Positions 25,383-34,514 are shown, counted from the first letter of the stretch. The stretch: 64,000 bases of DNA from Neobacillus niacini (GCF_030817595.1 NZ_JAUSZN010000001.1:3166001-3230000), one strand, 5' to 3'. The notes: a model not told the origin generated them from the letters alone. Numbers and translations are program-made.

Positions 25383-27278
25383 TTAGCGGTTTAACAGGCT
25401 GCCAACATACCGTAGGAGTTCGTTTGCGGATGTTGAGTTATAGCCGTGTTCGTCAATTAATCTAGCAACAACATCATTAATTTTCTTTAACTGCTGCTCA
25501 TCAGGCGTTTTGGATGAAGTGGTAATTTTCACAACATCCTTAAGGTCAGCAAATAATTTCTTTTGAATGGCTTCACGCAGTCTATCGTGTGAGTTGTAAT
25601 CAAATCGTTTACCTTTTCTAGCAAAAGCAGAAATTCTTATCAAGATTTCTTCTCTAAATGCCTTTTTCGCATTCTCGGAAATACCAATTTGTTCTTCAAT
25701 CGAACGCATTAGTTTTTCATCAGGATTGATTTCCTCACCAGTAAGCGGATCCCGAAGTTTAGCTTTGTTGCAATACGCTTCAACATTATCAAGATAATTG
25801 TCCATTAGGGTTTTTGCAGACTCTTCATAGGAATAAACAAAAGCTTTTTGAACTTCATTTTTGGCAATATTATCATACTCTTTACGAGCAACAGAAATAT
25901 AATTCATATAGCGCTCACGTAGTTCAGCTGTGATTGAAGGATGTTGATCTAATCCGTCTTTTAATGAACGTAATACATCTAAAGCATTAATAGAAGGTAC
26001 CTCTTTGCGGATAATAGTAGATGAAATTCGGTTAATGACATACCGCGGATCAATTCCACTCATTCCTTCATCTGGATACTCTTTCTTTAGTTCACTTACG
26101 TCAACTGCATTAAAGCCTTCAACATTTTCCCCATCATAAAGACGCATTTTCTTTACTAAGTCAATATCGCCTTTTTTAGGTTCTTTTAGGCGAGTTAGAA
26201 TCGTAAACATCGCAGCTACACGTAATGTATGAGGTGCGATGTGCACATCCGATACATCACTTTCACTAATCATCTTTTCATAGATTCGTTCTTCTTGTGA
26301 TACTTTTAAATTATACGGAATTGGCATAACGATAATCCTGGAATGCAAGGCTTCATTCTTCTTGTTCGAGATAAATGAGCGGTATTCCGTTTCATTTGTA
26401 TGTGCTACAATCAGCTCATCAGCCGAAATTAATGCAAACCTGCCGGCTTTAAAGTTTCCTTCCTGCGTTAATGAAAGCAGGTGCCATAAGAATTTTTCAT
26501 CACACTTCAACATCTCTTGGAATTCCATCATTCCGCGATTTGCTTTATTCAATTCACCATCAAAACGGTAGGCACGTGGATCAGATTCTGAACCAAACTC
26601 GGCAATCGTGGAAAAGTCAATACTTCCTGTTAAATCGGCAATATCCTGTGACTTCGGATCGGATGGGCTGAACGTTCCAATTCCAGTTCGCTTATCCTCG
26701 GAGAAAAAGATTCTTTCAACTAATACATCTTCAATTCTTCCGCCATATTCTTGCTCTAGCCTCATCATATTTAATGGCGAAAGATTTCCTTCAATTCGAA
26801 TACCATATTCTTCATAGAAATCACGACGTAAATGATGAGGGATTAAATGAAGAGGGTCTTCGTGCATTGGGCAGCCTTTTATGGCGAATACAGAGCCTCT
26901 ATCCGTATGAGAATAAGCCTCTAAACCACGTTTTAGCATGGTAACAAGTGTAGATTTACCACCGCTTACTGGACCCATAAGCAATAATATCCGCTTCCTT
27001 ACATCCAGCCTTTTAGCCGCAGGATGAAAGTATTCCTCAACTAATCTTTCAAGTGACTCCTCTAAGCCAAATAATTGATTACCAAAGAAATTGTAATTCT
27101 TAGTTCCTTTCACTTCCTCAATTCCAGCGTCTTTGATCATATTATATACGCGTGAATGTGCAGATTGTGCTACCCATGGCTTCTCTTTTAACAACTGTAA
27201 ATAATCTCCAAATGATCCTTCCCAACGTAGCTTTTCTTCCTCTTCTCGAAACATCTCAATTTTTTTTAGGATATCCAT
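25383..27278 (-). CDS. prkA: PrkA serine protein kinase
   Basis: A 631-residue protein matching PrkA in full length: an AAA-type nucleotide-binding N-terminal domain with the P-loop GPVSGGKST at 102-110 and a PrkA kinase-like C-terminal domain. In Bacillus it is made in the mother cell and affects sporulation, probably through transcription-regulator activity; kinase and protease activities have both been proposed for the family. It is followed on the same strand by yhbH, the usual partner. The ATG is preceded by GGGGGAGGG. A sigma-E-like promoter lies just upstream. Confidence 0.95.
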   Translation of the reverse strand: MDILKKIEMFREEEEKLRWEGSFGDYLQLLKEKPWVAQSAHSRVYNMIKDAGIEEVKGTKNYNFFGNQLFGLEESLERLVEEYFHPAAKRLDVRKRILLLMGPVSGGKSTLVTMLKRGLEAYSHTDRGSVFAIKGCPMHEDPLHLIPHHLRRDFYEEYGIRIEGNLSPLNMMRLEQEYGGRIEDVLVERIFFSEDKRTGIGTFSPSDPKSQDIADLTGSIDFSTIAEFGSESDPRAYRFDGELNKANRGMMEFQEMLKCDEKFLWHLLSLTQEGNFKAGRFALISADELIVAHTNETEYRSFISNKKNEALHSRIIVMPIPYNLKVSQEERIYEKMISESDVSDVHIAPHTLRVAAMFTILTRLKEPKKGDIDLVKKMRLYDGENVEGFNAVDVSELKKEYPDEGMSGIDPRYVINRISSTIIRKEVPSINALDVLRSLKDGLDQHPSITAELRERYMNYISVARKEYDNIAKNEVQKAFVYSYEESAKTLMDNYLDNVEAYCNKAKLRDPLTGEEINPDEKLMRSIEEQIGISENAKKAFREEILIRISAFARKGKRFDYNSHDRLREAIQKKLFADLKDVVKITTSSKTPDEQQLKKINDVVARLIDEHGYNSTSANELLRYVGSLLNR

Positions 27279-27318
27279 AAGGCCCTCCCCCTGTAGAGTT
27301 ATCAGAGACGATTAATAT

Positions 27319-27347
27319 ACTCTATGCGCCAATGAACTTGAACATGC
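27319..27347 (-). promoter_or_regulatory. Sigma-E-like promoter of prkA
   Basis: On the minus strand GCATGTT (27341-27347) and CATAGAGT (27319-27326) are separated by 14 bases. Each differs by one base from the sigma-E consensus elements KMATATT and CATACANT. The -10 is about 40 bases upstream of the prkA start, consistent with mother-cell expression. Confidence 0.65.
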
Positions 27348-27493
27348 GTAACGTTGAAGTATTCTTGCCTATCTTTTTTGTTTTAAGAAAAGATTGGAAT
27401 ATTGCTCTTTTCATTTTTTCGAGATAGGCTATAATAAATGTATATGTGTCTAATTAAAGAAATATCTTAAAATTAAGGAGGCTTTACATAAGC

Positions 27494-27586
27494 ATGGGAA
27501 CTTTTCTAATTGTTTTAGTTATGGTGGCGTTTCTAGCAGCTATCTTTACAGCAGGTTATAATGATAAGCCAGGTTCAAATAAATAA
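27494..27586 (+). CDS. Small 30-residue membrane protein
   Basis: A 30-codon frame encodes one hydrophobic helix (residues 3-20) and a short polar tail ending KPGSNK. AGGAGG precedes it by 12 bases, longer than ideal. A TATAAT box lies at 27430-27435 without a good -35, and a strong terminator follows immediately, so it looks like a complete small transcription unit. It resembles tiny Bacillus membrane peptides in size and layout, but I cannot name it. Confidence 0.6.
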   Translation: MGTFLIVLVMVAFLAAIFTAGYNDKPGSNK

Positions 27587-27603
27587 TATTTTTCCATCAA
27601 AAT

Positions 27604-27624
27604 AGGCTGCCTTGGAGGCAGCCT
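27604..27624 (+). terminator. Terminator after small membrane protein gene
   Basis: AGGCTGCC/GGCAGCCT stem (27604-27611 with 27617-27624) followed by CTTATTTTT on the plus strand. Confidence 0.82.
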
Positions 27625-27668
27625 CTTATTTTTGTAAAGCTTATTCGTTTTGTAAAAGCTGTACGCTT

Positions 27669-28418
27669 TTATCTCAAATCCATCTTATTTTTTTGAACAA
27701 ATTCTTTCATATACATCCGTGTTTGTTTTTCAAGCATTTTCGCCATTTGCTCAGACCAGCGATCTTTCCGCTTGCCGTCAGTGCGCTGTTCATAATAGGT
27801 AGAAATGATTTGGTCGTATTCTTGAAGCTGTTGTAAATATACTTCTTTATTCTGCTCGTACTCCTCTTCATGATAAACATGCTCTAGTGGCAGCCTTGGC
27901 TTTTGATCATTAATACGTTCCGGATAACCGACTGTCATACCGAAAAGAGGAATGACTCTCTCTGGTGTTTTTAATAATTCCTTCACTGCCTCGAGATTAT
28001 TGCGGATTCCACCTATGTAACAAATGCCCAGCCCCATCGATTCCGCTGCGATTGCCGCATTTTGTGCTGCTAATGCCGCATCAATTAGTGCCACCATAAA
28101 TTTCTCTGTACTTTCAATTGAAGGGAGGACATCTTTCCTTTCCATTTCTCCAATGCGTTCATGCCGGCTTAAATCGGCGCAAAACACGAACAGATGACCA
28201 TTCTGTGCAACATATTCTTGGTTTCCGGCAATCTCTGCAAGTTTTCGCTTCTTTTCCTTGTCCCTAATGCCAATAATCGAATAGGCCTGAATAAAACTAG
28301 ATGTAGACGAAGCTTGTGCACAAGCAACAATTGTTTCAATTTGTTCATTACTTAATTGCTTGTCCTTAAAATCACGGATAGATCGATGATTTAATATGGT
28401 AGAAATGGTTTCATTCAT
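27669..28418 (-). CDS. NfrA/NfsA-type NADPH-dependent FMN nitroreductase
   Basis: A 249-residue nitroreductase of the oxygen-insensitive NfsA/FRP group. The N-terminal HRSIRDFKDKQL motif binds FMN, and GLGICYIGGIRNN and PLFGMTVGYP are family signatures. It reduces quinones, nitroaromatics or flavins with NADPH in the cytoplasm. In Bacillus, related NfrA1 is linked to oxidative stress. It lies downstream of trmL beyond a terminator. Confidence 0.9.
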   Translation of the reverse strand: MNETISTILNHRSIRDFKDKQLSNEQIETIVACAQASSTSSFIQAYSIIGIRDKEKKRKLAEIAGNQEYVAQNGHLFVFCADLSRHERIGEMERKDVLPSIESTEKFMVALIDAALAAQNAAIAAESMGLGICYIGGIRNNLEAVKELLKTPERVIPLFGMTVGYPERINDQKPRLPLEHVYHEEEYEQNKEVYLQQLQEYDQIISTYYEQRTDGKRKDRWSEQMAKMLEKQTRMYMKEFVQKNKMDLR

Positions 28419-28446
28419 TGGAAAACTTCCTTTCTATTTAGCAAAA

Positions 28447-28467
28447 AGAGGCCTTATCTTGGCCTCT
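28447..28467 (-). terminator. Terminator after trmL
   Basis: AGAGGCC/GGCCTCT stem (28447-28453 with 28461-28467) followed by UUUUUG on the minus strand. Confidence 0.8.
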
Positions 28468-28473
28468 CTAGTC

Positions 28474-28947
28474 TTATTTTAAATGACCATAATCTTGTTG
28501 GCGCAATGCTTCATAAATTAGAATCGCAGCAGTGTTCGATAAATTAAGCGAACGAATATTGTCATTCATCGGAATCCTCAGACTGACATCCTTATTATTT
28601 TCTATCACATCTTTCGGCAGCCCAGTCGTTTCCCGTCCAAAAATGAAAAAATAATCTTTATCAGGATTGCTATAGTCAAAGGAACTATAAGCCTTCTCGC
28701 CGAATTTCGTGATATAAAAAAACTCTCCGCCTTCATTCTTCTGATAAAAGTCATCGAGAGAATCATAATAAACAATGTTTACAAACTCCCAATAATCCAA
28801 TCCAGCTCTCTTTAACATTTTATCATCCGTTGAAAACCCTAATGGACGAATTAGATGTAAGGATGTATCAGTTCCAGCACAGGTTCTAGCGATGTTTCCT
28901 GTGTTTGAAGGTATTTGCGGCTGATATAGAACTACATGTATTGCCAA
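28474..28947 (-). CDS. trmL: tRNA (cytidine(34)-2'-O)-methyltransferase TrmL
   Basis: A 157-residue SPOUT-class methyltransferase (CspR in older Bacillus naming) that methylates the wobble ribose of tRNA-Leu. It shows NTGNIARTC near the N-terminus, the knot segments FGRETTGLP and IPMNDNIRSLNLSNTAAI, and the full family length. I chose the TTG at 28947 (protein begins with AIHVVLYQP after the start) because GAGGTG lies 6 bases before it; the GTG three codons upstream is inside that site. Confidence 0.95.
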   Translation of the reverse strand: MAIHVVLYQPQIPSNTGNIARTCAGTDTSLHLIRPLGFSTDDKMLKRAGLDYWEFVNIVYYDSLDDFYQKNEGGEFFYITKFGEKAYSSFDYSNPDKDYFFIFGRETTGLPKDVIENNKDVSLRIPMNDNIRSLNLSNTAAILIYEALRQQDYGHLK

Positions 28948-29013
28948 GAATCTCACCTCATCAAAAAAACTCTCTCAACATTATACCACTATCCACCACC
29001 CAAACAAATTTTC

Positions 29014-29880
29014 TTAACCATCTACAATCGTGAAAAATTTATATTTAATATTTGGTGTGTAGGCGGATGAATCTTCATAGGCCCAATACCGCATACGGCT
29101 GTTGTATGTGTTCGCATTAACAAGCGGCATTCCATAGGCATCCTTACCCGTTACCATTGTGTTATGGTTATAACGGCCATCTCCCTCGAAATCATAGCAG
29201 ATGACATCCCCTAGTAACAATTGATCCGGGGAGCTGACCTCCCTCGCCCTTAAGCCACTTTTAGAATTACCTAAATACAGACGTAATGAATGAGCCACTG
29301 TCCAGCTGTAACTCCAATTGTTATTTCGGAACCACCATCCTGTTCCTTTGCCAGGATAACCCCTCATCGGCGCTCCCCCAGCGTGAAGACATTGCGAGAC
29401 ATAATTTGTACAGTTGTTCTCAAAAGCCTTATAGGCAGGATTGTGGCTATTCCACCAGCGTTCCGCATATTGAACAGCTTTTAAACGATTATACTGGTAA
29501 CTATTCCGCTCCACGTGTTCATCCTCTGCCATGATTTCCAGCTCGGGCTGCTTAACATAAGGATTCATTTCTTTATCCATAATCAAATCATTTTTAAAAA
29601 ACTTGCACATTCGTACTTCTACTTCTTCCTCTTGGTATAGCGTTCCTTTTTGTCTAATCAGGTATTGGTAATGAACCTGGTAGAGCGTGGTTTGAAAGTC
29701 CCCGTCTACAGATTGATTGATAATGTCCCCTCGAGCCTTCACCTTGACGATTTCCGCGGAACGTTTCGCTAAAGACTCTAGCTTTTGTTCGGCCTTTTCA
29801 TAATTCCCCGATTGCCTCTTATTCTTTGAAACAAATTGTTCAACTCGACCATCAAACAATTCTTGGAGTGATTGATCCAT
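29014..29880 (-). CDS. Amidase_6-type putative cell-wall amidase
   Basis: A 288-residue protein whose C-terminal half (about 140-285) is a putative amidase domain of the Amidase_6 (NlpC/P60-like) group. The likely catalytic Cys is in NNCTNYVSQCL, and the likely His is in RYNHNTMVTG. I chose the ATG at 29880, with GGGGGAG 6 bases upstream. There is no signal peptide, unlike secreted hydrolases, so it may act inside the cell, during mother-cell lysis, or be released another way. The N-terminal 130 residues resemble no catalytic domain I recognise. Confidence 0.82.
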   Translation of the reverse strand: MDQSLQELFDGRVEQFVSKNKRQSGNYEKAEQKLESLAKRSAEIVKVKARGDIINQSVDGDFQTTLYQVHYQYLIRQKGTLYQEEEVEVRMCKFFKNDLIMDKEMNPYVKQPELEIMAEDEHVERNSYQYNRLKAVQYAERWWNSHNPAYKAFENNCTNYVSQCLHAGGAPMRGYPGKGTGWWFRNNNWSYSWTVAHSLRLYLGNSKSGLRAREVSSPDQLLLGDVICYDFEGDGRYNHNTMVTGKDAYGMPLVNANTYNSRMRYWAYEDSSAYTPNIKYKFFTIVDG

Positions 29881-29936
29881 CTTCATCTCCCCCTTCTGTT
29901 TCATACATATGTGTATAAGGTTAATTTAATCAAAAA

Positions 29937-29970
29937 AAATGAGCAAAGACAGATTGTCCATTGCTCATTT
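29937..29970 (-). terminator. Terminator after queG
   Basis: AAATGAGCAA/TTGCTCATTT stem (29937-29946 with 29961-29970), followed on the minus strand by eight U's. Confidence 0.85.
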
Positions 29971-31102
29971 AGTTCTTTAGTTTTAGTATGCTTTTTTCAA
30001 TTTCATTCTTCACTTCGAAATCGGTTTCTGTTGCCGCTGCCTTTTCCAGTGCTTCAATTGCTTCTGGGCTGCCTATTTTCCCGAGAGCCCAAGCAGCGGT
30101 TTCCTTTAGAACATTACTGGTTTCATTTTCTAAAACAGCCTGTAAATCAGGGACGGCAGTTTCGTCCTTGAAATGTGCCAGCGCGATGATCGCATTGCGC
30201 TGAATCGGCTTTTTGCCTCTCCACGATCCTGCTGCTGATCCAAATTTGTTCTTAAATTCACGATTACTCATTTTTAACAACGGTCGGAGGAGTGGCTTGG
30301 CTATCTCGGGGTCTGCCTCCATTTCCTCATGGAAGTGAAAATCCTTTCCTTTATTGACTGGGCAGGACGTTTGGCAGGAATCACAGCCATATACGCGATT
30401 ACCAATCTTATCTCTAAATTCTTCGGGAATAACAGCTTTCGTTTGTGTTAAAAAGGCGATACAGCGCTGAGCATTAATTTGGCCGCCTTGTACCAGCGCT
30501 CCGGTCGGGCAGGCATCGATACAAGCTGTACAGGAACCGCACTGATCCTCCATCGGTGAATCTGGAACAAAAGGAATGCTGGTAATCATTTCGCCTAGAT
30601 ATACGTAAGATCCATACTCTGGCGTCATAACTGCGCAGTTTTTACCGCTCCAGCCAATCCCAGCCCTCACGGCAACTGCACGGTCAGAAAGCTCACCTGT
30701 ATCGACCATTGATTTAAGACGAGCATCCGGTACCTTTGCTAAAATAAACTCTTCCAGCTTTTTTAACCGATCTCGTAAAATATGATGATAGTCCAATCCC
30801 CATGAAGCACGTGAAAAAAAACCTCTCCGCTCGCCTCTTTTCCCTTCAACACGAACTTTCATTTTCGAAGGATAGGCTAAAGCGATAGAAATAATTGAAC
30901 GTGGTTCTGGAAGTAGTAAAGCTGGTGTTACCCGTTTTTCAATATCCGGCTCTTCAAAACCTGATTGGTACCCAAGCTCCTGTTGGCGAATCAGTCTATT
31001 CTTTAACTCAGTGAAAGGATCTGCAGTGGTAAAACCAATCTTATCAATGCCAATTGTTTTGCTATACTCAATGACTTCCTTCTTCAATTGGTCAATATTC
31101 AT
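29969..31102 (-). CDS. queG: Epoxyqueuosine reductase QueG
   Basis: A 377-residue cobalamin- and [4Fe-4S]-dependent enzyme performing the last step of queuosine synthesis in tRNA. The DUF1730 domain comes first (VRAGIGWSGKN is characteristic), then two ferredoxin-like clusters (CGSCTACIDACPTGAL and CDSCQTSCPVNKG), then C-terminal HEAT-like repeats (NAIIALAHFKDETAVPDLQ). The ATG at 31102 has GGGAGG 6-7 bases upstream. Confidence 0.94.
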   Translation of the reverse strand: MNIDQLKKEVIEYSKTIGIDKIGFTTADPFTELKNRLIRQQELGYQSGFEEPDIEKRVTPALLLPEPRSIISIALAYPSKMKVRVEGKRGERRGFFSRASWGLDYHHILRDRLKKLEEFILAKVPDARLKSMVDTGELSDRAVAVRAGIGWSGKNCAVMTPEYGSYVYLGEMITSIPFVPDSPMEDQCGSCTACIDACPTGALVQGGQINAQRCIAFLTQTKAVIPEEFRDKIGNRVYGCDSCQTSCPVNKGKDFHFHEEMEADPEIAKPLLRPLLKMSNREFKNKFGSAAGSWRGKKPIQRNAIIALAHFKDETAVPDLQAVLENETSNVLKETAAWALGKIGSPEAIEALEKAAATETDFEVKNEIEKSILKLKN

Positions 31103-31206
31103 ATGAAAACCTCCCTTCTTCAAAAATATCTATAGTAAGCCGTTAATTTTTCGGTACACATCTCATTATGATAAACTATTTTTATGAAATTTTGGAGGTG
31201 GAATGA

Positions 31207-31878
31207 TTGGAAATTCAGCTTTCGTCAGAAATCATTAGCAAGATTCCCAATTTTAAGCTTGGAGTCATCGAATACAAAGATATTACCGTCGGTGATTCCC
31301 CACAAATGGTAAAAGGAAGACTGCAGCTTTTTCAAGAGTCGATTTACTTTGATTTAGAAAATAAAAATCTAACAGAGTTTCCAGGAATACAAGAATGGCG
31401 CACTATTTTTAAAACATTTGGCAAGGACCCTAACCGTTATCGCCATTCGGCAGAGGCTCTATACCGCAGAGTCCAGAAACAGAATTATCTTACCACAGTC
31501 CAAAGTGCCATTGATATCAATAACTTTTTTTCCCTGCAATATCAAGTGCCGATTGGTATTTATGATAGCGATCAATTAGAGGGAACGATTAAAATCAAGG
31601 TAGGTAAGGCCGGAGAAGAATATTTAGGTTTGAATGGCCGGATGAATTCATTAGAAAATCTGATTGTCTCATCGGACGAGCTTGGACCATTTGGGAGCCC
31701 TTTTGTAGATTCCAATAGAGCACCGGTAACAGAAGCTACCAAAAACGCATTGCAGATCATCTATTTACAGCCTTCTACAACAATGAATAGTGCTGAAAGA
31801 CTGACAGAGTCATTGATGAAGATGTTTACTCAGATTCATGGTGGTGACGCAAAGTACTATATCATAGGCAGCCATTAA
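31207..31878 (+). CDS. B3/B4 tRNA-binding-domain protein
   Basis: A 223-residue protein consisting mainly of the B3/4 domain found in the phenylalanyl-tRNA synthetase beta chain (FGKDPNRYRHSAEALYRRV and LGPFGSPFVDSNRAPVT are recognisable). Free-standing B3/4 proteins are common in Bacillus and are suspected to edit mischarged tRNA, without proof for this one. It starts with TTG at 31207 after GGAGGTG at 6 bases. It is a single-gene unit divergent from queG, ending at the shared terminator before tRNA-Gly. Confidence 0.86.
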   Translation: MEIQLSSEIISKIPNFKLGVIEYKDITVGDSPQMVKGRLQLFQESIYFDLENKNLTEFPGIQEWRTIFKTFGKDPNRYRHSAEALYRRVQKQNYLTTVQSAIDINNFFSLQYQVPIGIYDSDQLEGTIKIKVGKAGEEYLGLNGRMNSLENLIVSSDELGPFGSPFVDSNRAPVTEATKNALQIIYLQPSTTMNSAERLTESLMKMFTQIHGGDAKYYIIGSH

Positions 31879-31910
31879 CGCCGCCTTATAAAACAGCTTA
31901 AAAATAAAAA

Positions 31911-31949
31911 AACGCAATGCATCGTTCTCAAGTAACGATACACTGCGTT
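31911..31949. terminator. Terminator shared by B3/B4 gene and tRNA-Gly
   Basis: A 16-position imperfect stem (31911-31926 with 31934-31949; two non-Watson-Crick positions). The minus-strand copy runs into U7-A-U5, so it mainly serves the tRNA gene. Confidence 0.72.
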
Positions 31950-31961
31950 TGGTAATATGTA

Positions 31962-32035
31962 TGGAGCGGGTGATGAGAATCGAACTCACGACATCAGCTT
32001 GGAAGGCTGAGGTTTTACCATTAAACTACACCCGC
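31962..32035 (-). tRNA. tRNA-Gly (anticodon TCC)
   Basis: The minus strand folds into a 74-nt tRNA with a perfect 7-bp acceptor stem (GCGGGTG/CACCCGC), D arm, anticodon loop CTTCCAA giving anticodon TCC, TTCGATT T loop, and encoded CCA (31962-31964). Confidence 0.95.
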
Positions 32036-32139
32036 ACAAAAGTAAGTATTAACAACAGATGAAGAACTTAAACACAGTTACTATATTACAAAGTTTTCAC
32101 TCTATCGTCAAGAGCAATTTGCGTTTTTTGTCGAAAAAA

Positions 32140-32184
32140 ATCATTAAACAAAAAACATCCGATTGGACATTTTTGTTTAATGAT
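32140..32184. repeat. Long inverted repeat in 300-bp intergenic gap
   Basis: Positions 32140-32154 pair perfectly with 32170-32184 (15 bp), with a short inner TCC/GGA stem. The rest of 32036-32336, between the sigma-factor gene and tRNA-Gly, is AT-rich without a recognisable gene. The hairpin is about 150 bases past the sigma-factor stop and has no U tract immediately after it on either strand. Confidence 0.6.
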
Positions 32185-32336
32185 ATGCCAGCGTAAAAGT
32201 ATAAATACCATTAATAAAATTTTTCCTTATATAAATTTCTAATACATTAAAATAGGCACCGTTACCGAACAAGTAATAATAAAATCTGTGAAGGATAGTA
32301 ATAGGTATATTTAATCTGTCTGCTCATGAACCTCTA

Positions 32337-34406
32337 TTATTCCAACGAAATCTTTATAACATCATCCAAATATTTTGTTGCGTTATATCCATAAATCTCC
32401 AGCCTTTTAGGGATTACATTTTCTCCTGCGGTGTTACTATGTAACTCCGTGGTTTGAACTGTAATGAAATGACGGGGCTGCTCGATTTCTTCAAATGGGA
32501 CAGGTTGATTCGCATCATATTCGACCCCATTTTTATCAATAAGTACGCCTTCAGAACTCATCTCCAATGAACTAATATCATTTTCATCCTCACCGACAAT
32601 TTGAAAGTTCAACGTCTCATATGCACGGTTCTCAATTTCATGATTGCTGATGACAACTTTGGTGGGTTGTCCAATTTCCACCTTGTCGATGGAGATTGTA
32701 CTTCCCGCATATTCAAATGTTTGAGGATATACCTGAGAAGCATCCAGTTCAATGTTTTTTGGGTCATCATATGATAAATGAACTAAATCCAGTTGAATGT
32801 TAACCTCCTTCAGCTTTTCTCCAAAAAGAGGGCCAAAGTGTTTTTGAAAAGTAAACCAATTTACGTCTTGCTGTGAATCAAAAAATGATCCTCGATACAT
32901 ATCAGATTTCAGTATTTTATTGTTTACTTCCAGATTGTCAAAATTAAGATCATCTATCCGTTTCTTTGCCTGTTTATTACTAACACTATATTGCAGAATT
33001 GTCGCTGTAGGAGCAATGGTTAGTTTATTAAAACGAACCGGAATTCCTTCGACCTCAATTTCTTCATCAAGTGCATATTCGACGGAAGGCTGTTTTGTTA
33101 CAGGAATTTCGAAGTTCCACTCACCAGATTTATATTCCATGTTCCCATAAGCACTAAAACCATTGGGGTCCGAGGAATTACGAACCAATTTGTGAAGTTT
33201 TGTGATCTTCAGTTTGATCGTCCCGTTATTACCTTTTAGTGGCAGGAGACTCATCTTCCCTTGAAACACATTCTTTTCTTCCTTATTTACATCCGATTCG
33301 AGGTCGGGAGGATAGTAGCTTTGATATCCTTCAGGACTCATAATTTCATCTTGGTTTTCTACAAAAATACCTTCAAAGTTTTCCATTGCATATTGATTGT
33401 CCTCTTCCGCATCCTCTATCTCATAAAAAATAATCGTCTGCACTTCATCAGCAATCGCGCTTTTTATCTTTATTTTTATCCCGCTGCTTTCGGCTTCAAG
33501 GTTCAAGGGTTCTCCCAGGTCCTGTTGAAGAAATGTACGCAATTCCTGATCCTCTTCTGCCCAGGTATAATAAAGGTTGGAAAACGCCCTAGTAAAAAAT
33601 TCTACACCTATTAATAATGCGAGTACACCTGCAAAAACAAGTCCTATTCTTGCACGTTTCTTGTTCTTCTGTTGTCTGTGCTTTTCCTTTTCTGCCAGCC
33701 TATCTTTTACATTTTCTATGAAACCAGCTGGCATATATAATTCTTTCATCCTTTCAGGAAGATTTAACAAGGTTACCATGACTTCCTGAAAGGATGCCAA
33801 ATCCTCCTGACACTCTTGGCAATGATATAGATGTTTCTCTAAATCAATCTTTCTCTGCCGGTCTAGCGTTCTTTCTAAGTAATCGATGTAAACCTCATGA
33901 TACTCCTTACAGCCATTGTAGGTTGCTCCGTTTCCCATTTCTTTTCTAAATAACTGGATTCCGTAAAATAAAAGCTCTTTCAACTTCCCCTCAGAAACTT
34001 GGAGAAGTTTTGCAGCTTCTTCCTTTGAGATTCCTTTAACATATGTAAGGACCATCGCTTCTCTCTCATTCTCTTTCAATTGATCAAGTGCGTTAAATAA
34101 CTCTTGTTGTTCTTCACTTTTTTCTGAAACTTGTAAACTCCTACCAACAGAAAGCCCTCGGCAGGTATGTATAAAAATAGATGTAACCCACGTTTCGAAT
34201 GATGTTTCTCTTTTAAATTGAGGCAACTTCTTGTGAACTTTTATAATTGTCTGGTAAAAAAGGTCTTCCATTTGCTCCTGATTCCGAAGATAGGACCAAC
34301 CGAGCGTATAAAACGAATGTTTATGCTGATCGAACCAATCGACAATGGAATCCACGCCTTTTTCTCTTATCGGAGTGATTGAACTAGATTCTATTTTTGG
34401 AATCAT
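32337..34406 (-). CDS. ECF-like sigma factor fused to zinc-finger, membrane anchor and DUF4179 domain
   Basis: A 689-residue fusion protein. Residues 20-160 form a sigma-70 family factor with region 2 (SYLRNQEQMEDLFYQTIIKVHKKL) and region 4 (ERE-AMVLTYVKGISKEEAAKLLQVSEG). Residues 165-215 form an anti-sigma zinc-finger domain with His192-x3-Cys196-x2-Cys199. One membrane segment lies at 253-270, and residues 275-689 are a DUF4179-type extracytoplasmic region. Normally sigma factor and anti-sigma factor are separate genes; here they are one membrane-tethered chain. Activation would presumably need proteolysis or a conformational release. The signal and targets are unknown. The frame is continuous, so this is not a missed stop. 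Confidence 0.85.
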   Translation of the reverse strand: MIPKIESSSITPIREKGVDSIVDWFDQHKHSFYTLGWSYLRNQEQMEDLFYQTIIKVHKKLPQFKRETSFETWVTSIFIHTCRGLSVGRSLQVSEKSEEQQELFNALDQLKENEREAMVLTYVKGISKEEAAKLLQVSEGKLKELLFYGIQLFRKEMGNGATYNGCKEYHEVYIDYLERTLDRQRKIDLEKHLYHCQECQEDLASFQEVMVTLLNLPERMKELYMPAGFIENVKDRLAEKEKHRQQKNKKRARIGLVFAGVLALLIGVEFFTRAFSNLYYTWAEEDQELRTFLQQDLGEPLNLEAESSGIKIKIKSAIADEVQTIIFYEIEDAEEDNQYAMENFEGIFVENQDEIMSPEGYQSYYPPDLESDVNKEEKNVFQGKMSLLPLKGNNGTIKLKITKLHKLVRNSSDPNGFSAYGNMEYKSGEWNFEIPVTKQPSVEYALDEEIEVEGIPVRFNKLTIAPTATILQYSVSNKQAKKRIDDLNFDNLEVNNKILKSDMYRGSFFDSQQDVNWFTFQKHFGPLFGEKLKEVNIQLDLVHLSYDDPKNIELDASQVYPQTFEYAGSTISIDKVEIGQPTKVVISNHEIENRAYETLNFQIVGEDENDISSLEMSSEGVLIDKNGVEYDANQPVPFEEIEQPRHFITVQTTELHSNTAGENVIPKRLEIYGYNATKYLDDVIKISLE

Positions 34407-34514
34407 AAACGTATTTCCCCCTTTGACTCTCTTACCTCCAATATAACAAAATTTGGTTACTAAATCTCTTTATCGACGCAAGTTCTCTTCTATACCAAAT
34501 ATAATCATCCCTAG

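Noticed and set aside
27402..27435. Full sigma-A promoter for the small membrane peptide
   Set aside because: The TATAAT at 27430-27435 is perfect, but the nearest TTGCTC is 22 bases away, so I do not claim a complete promoter.
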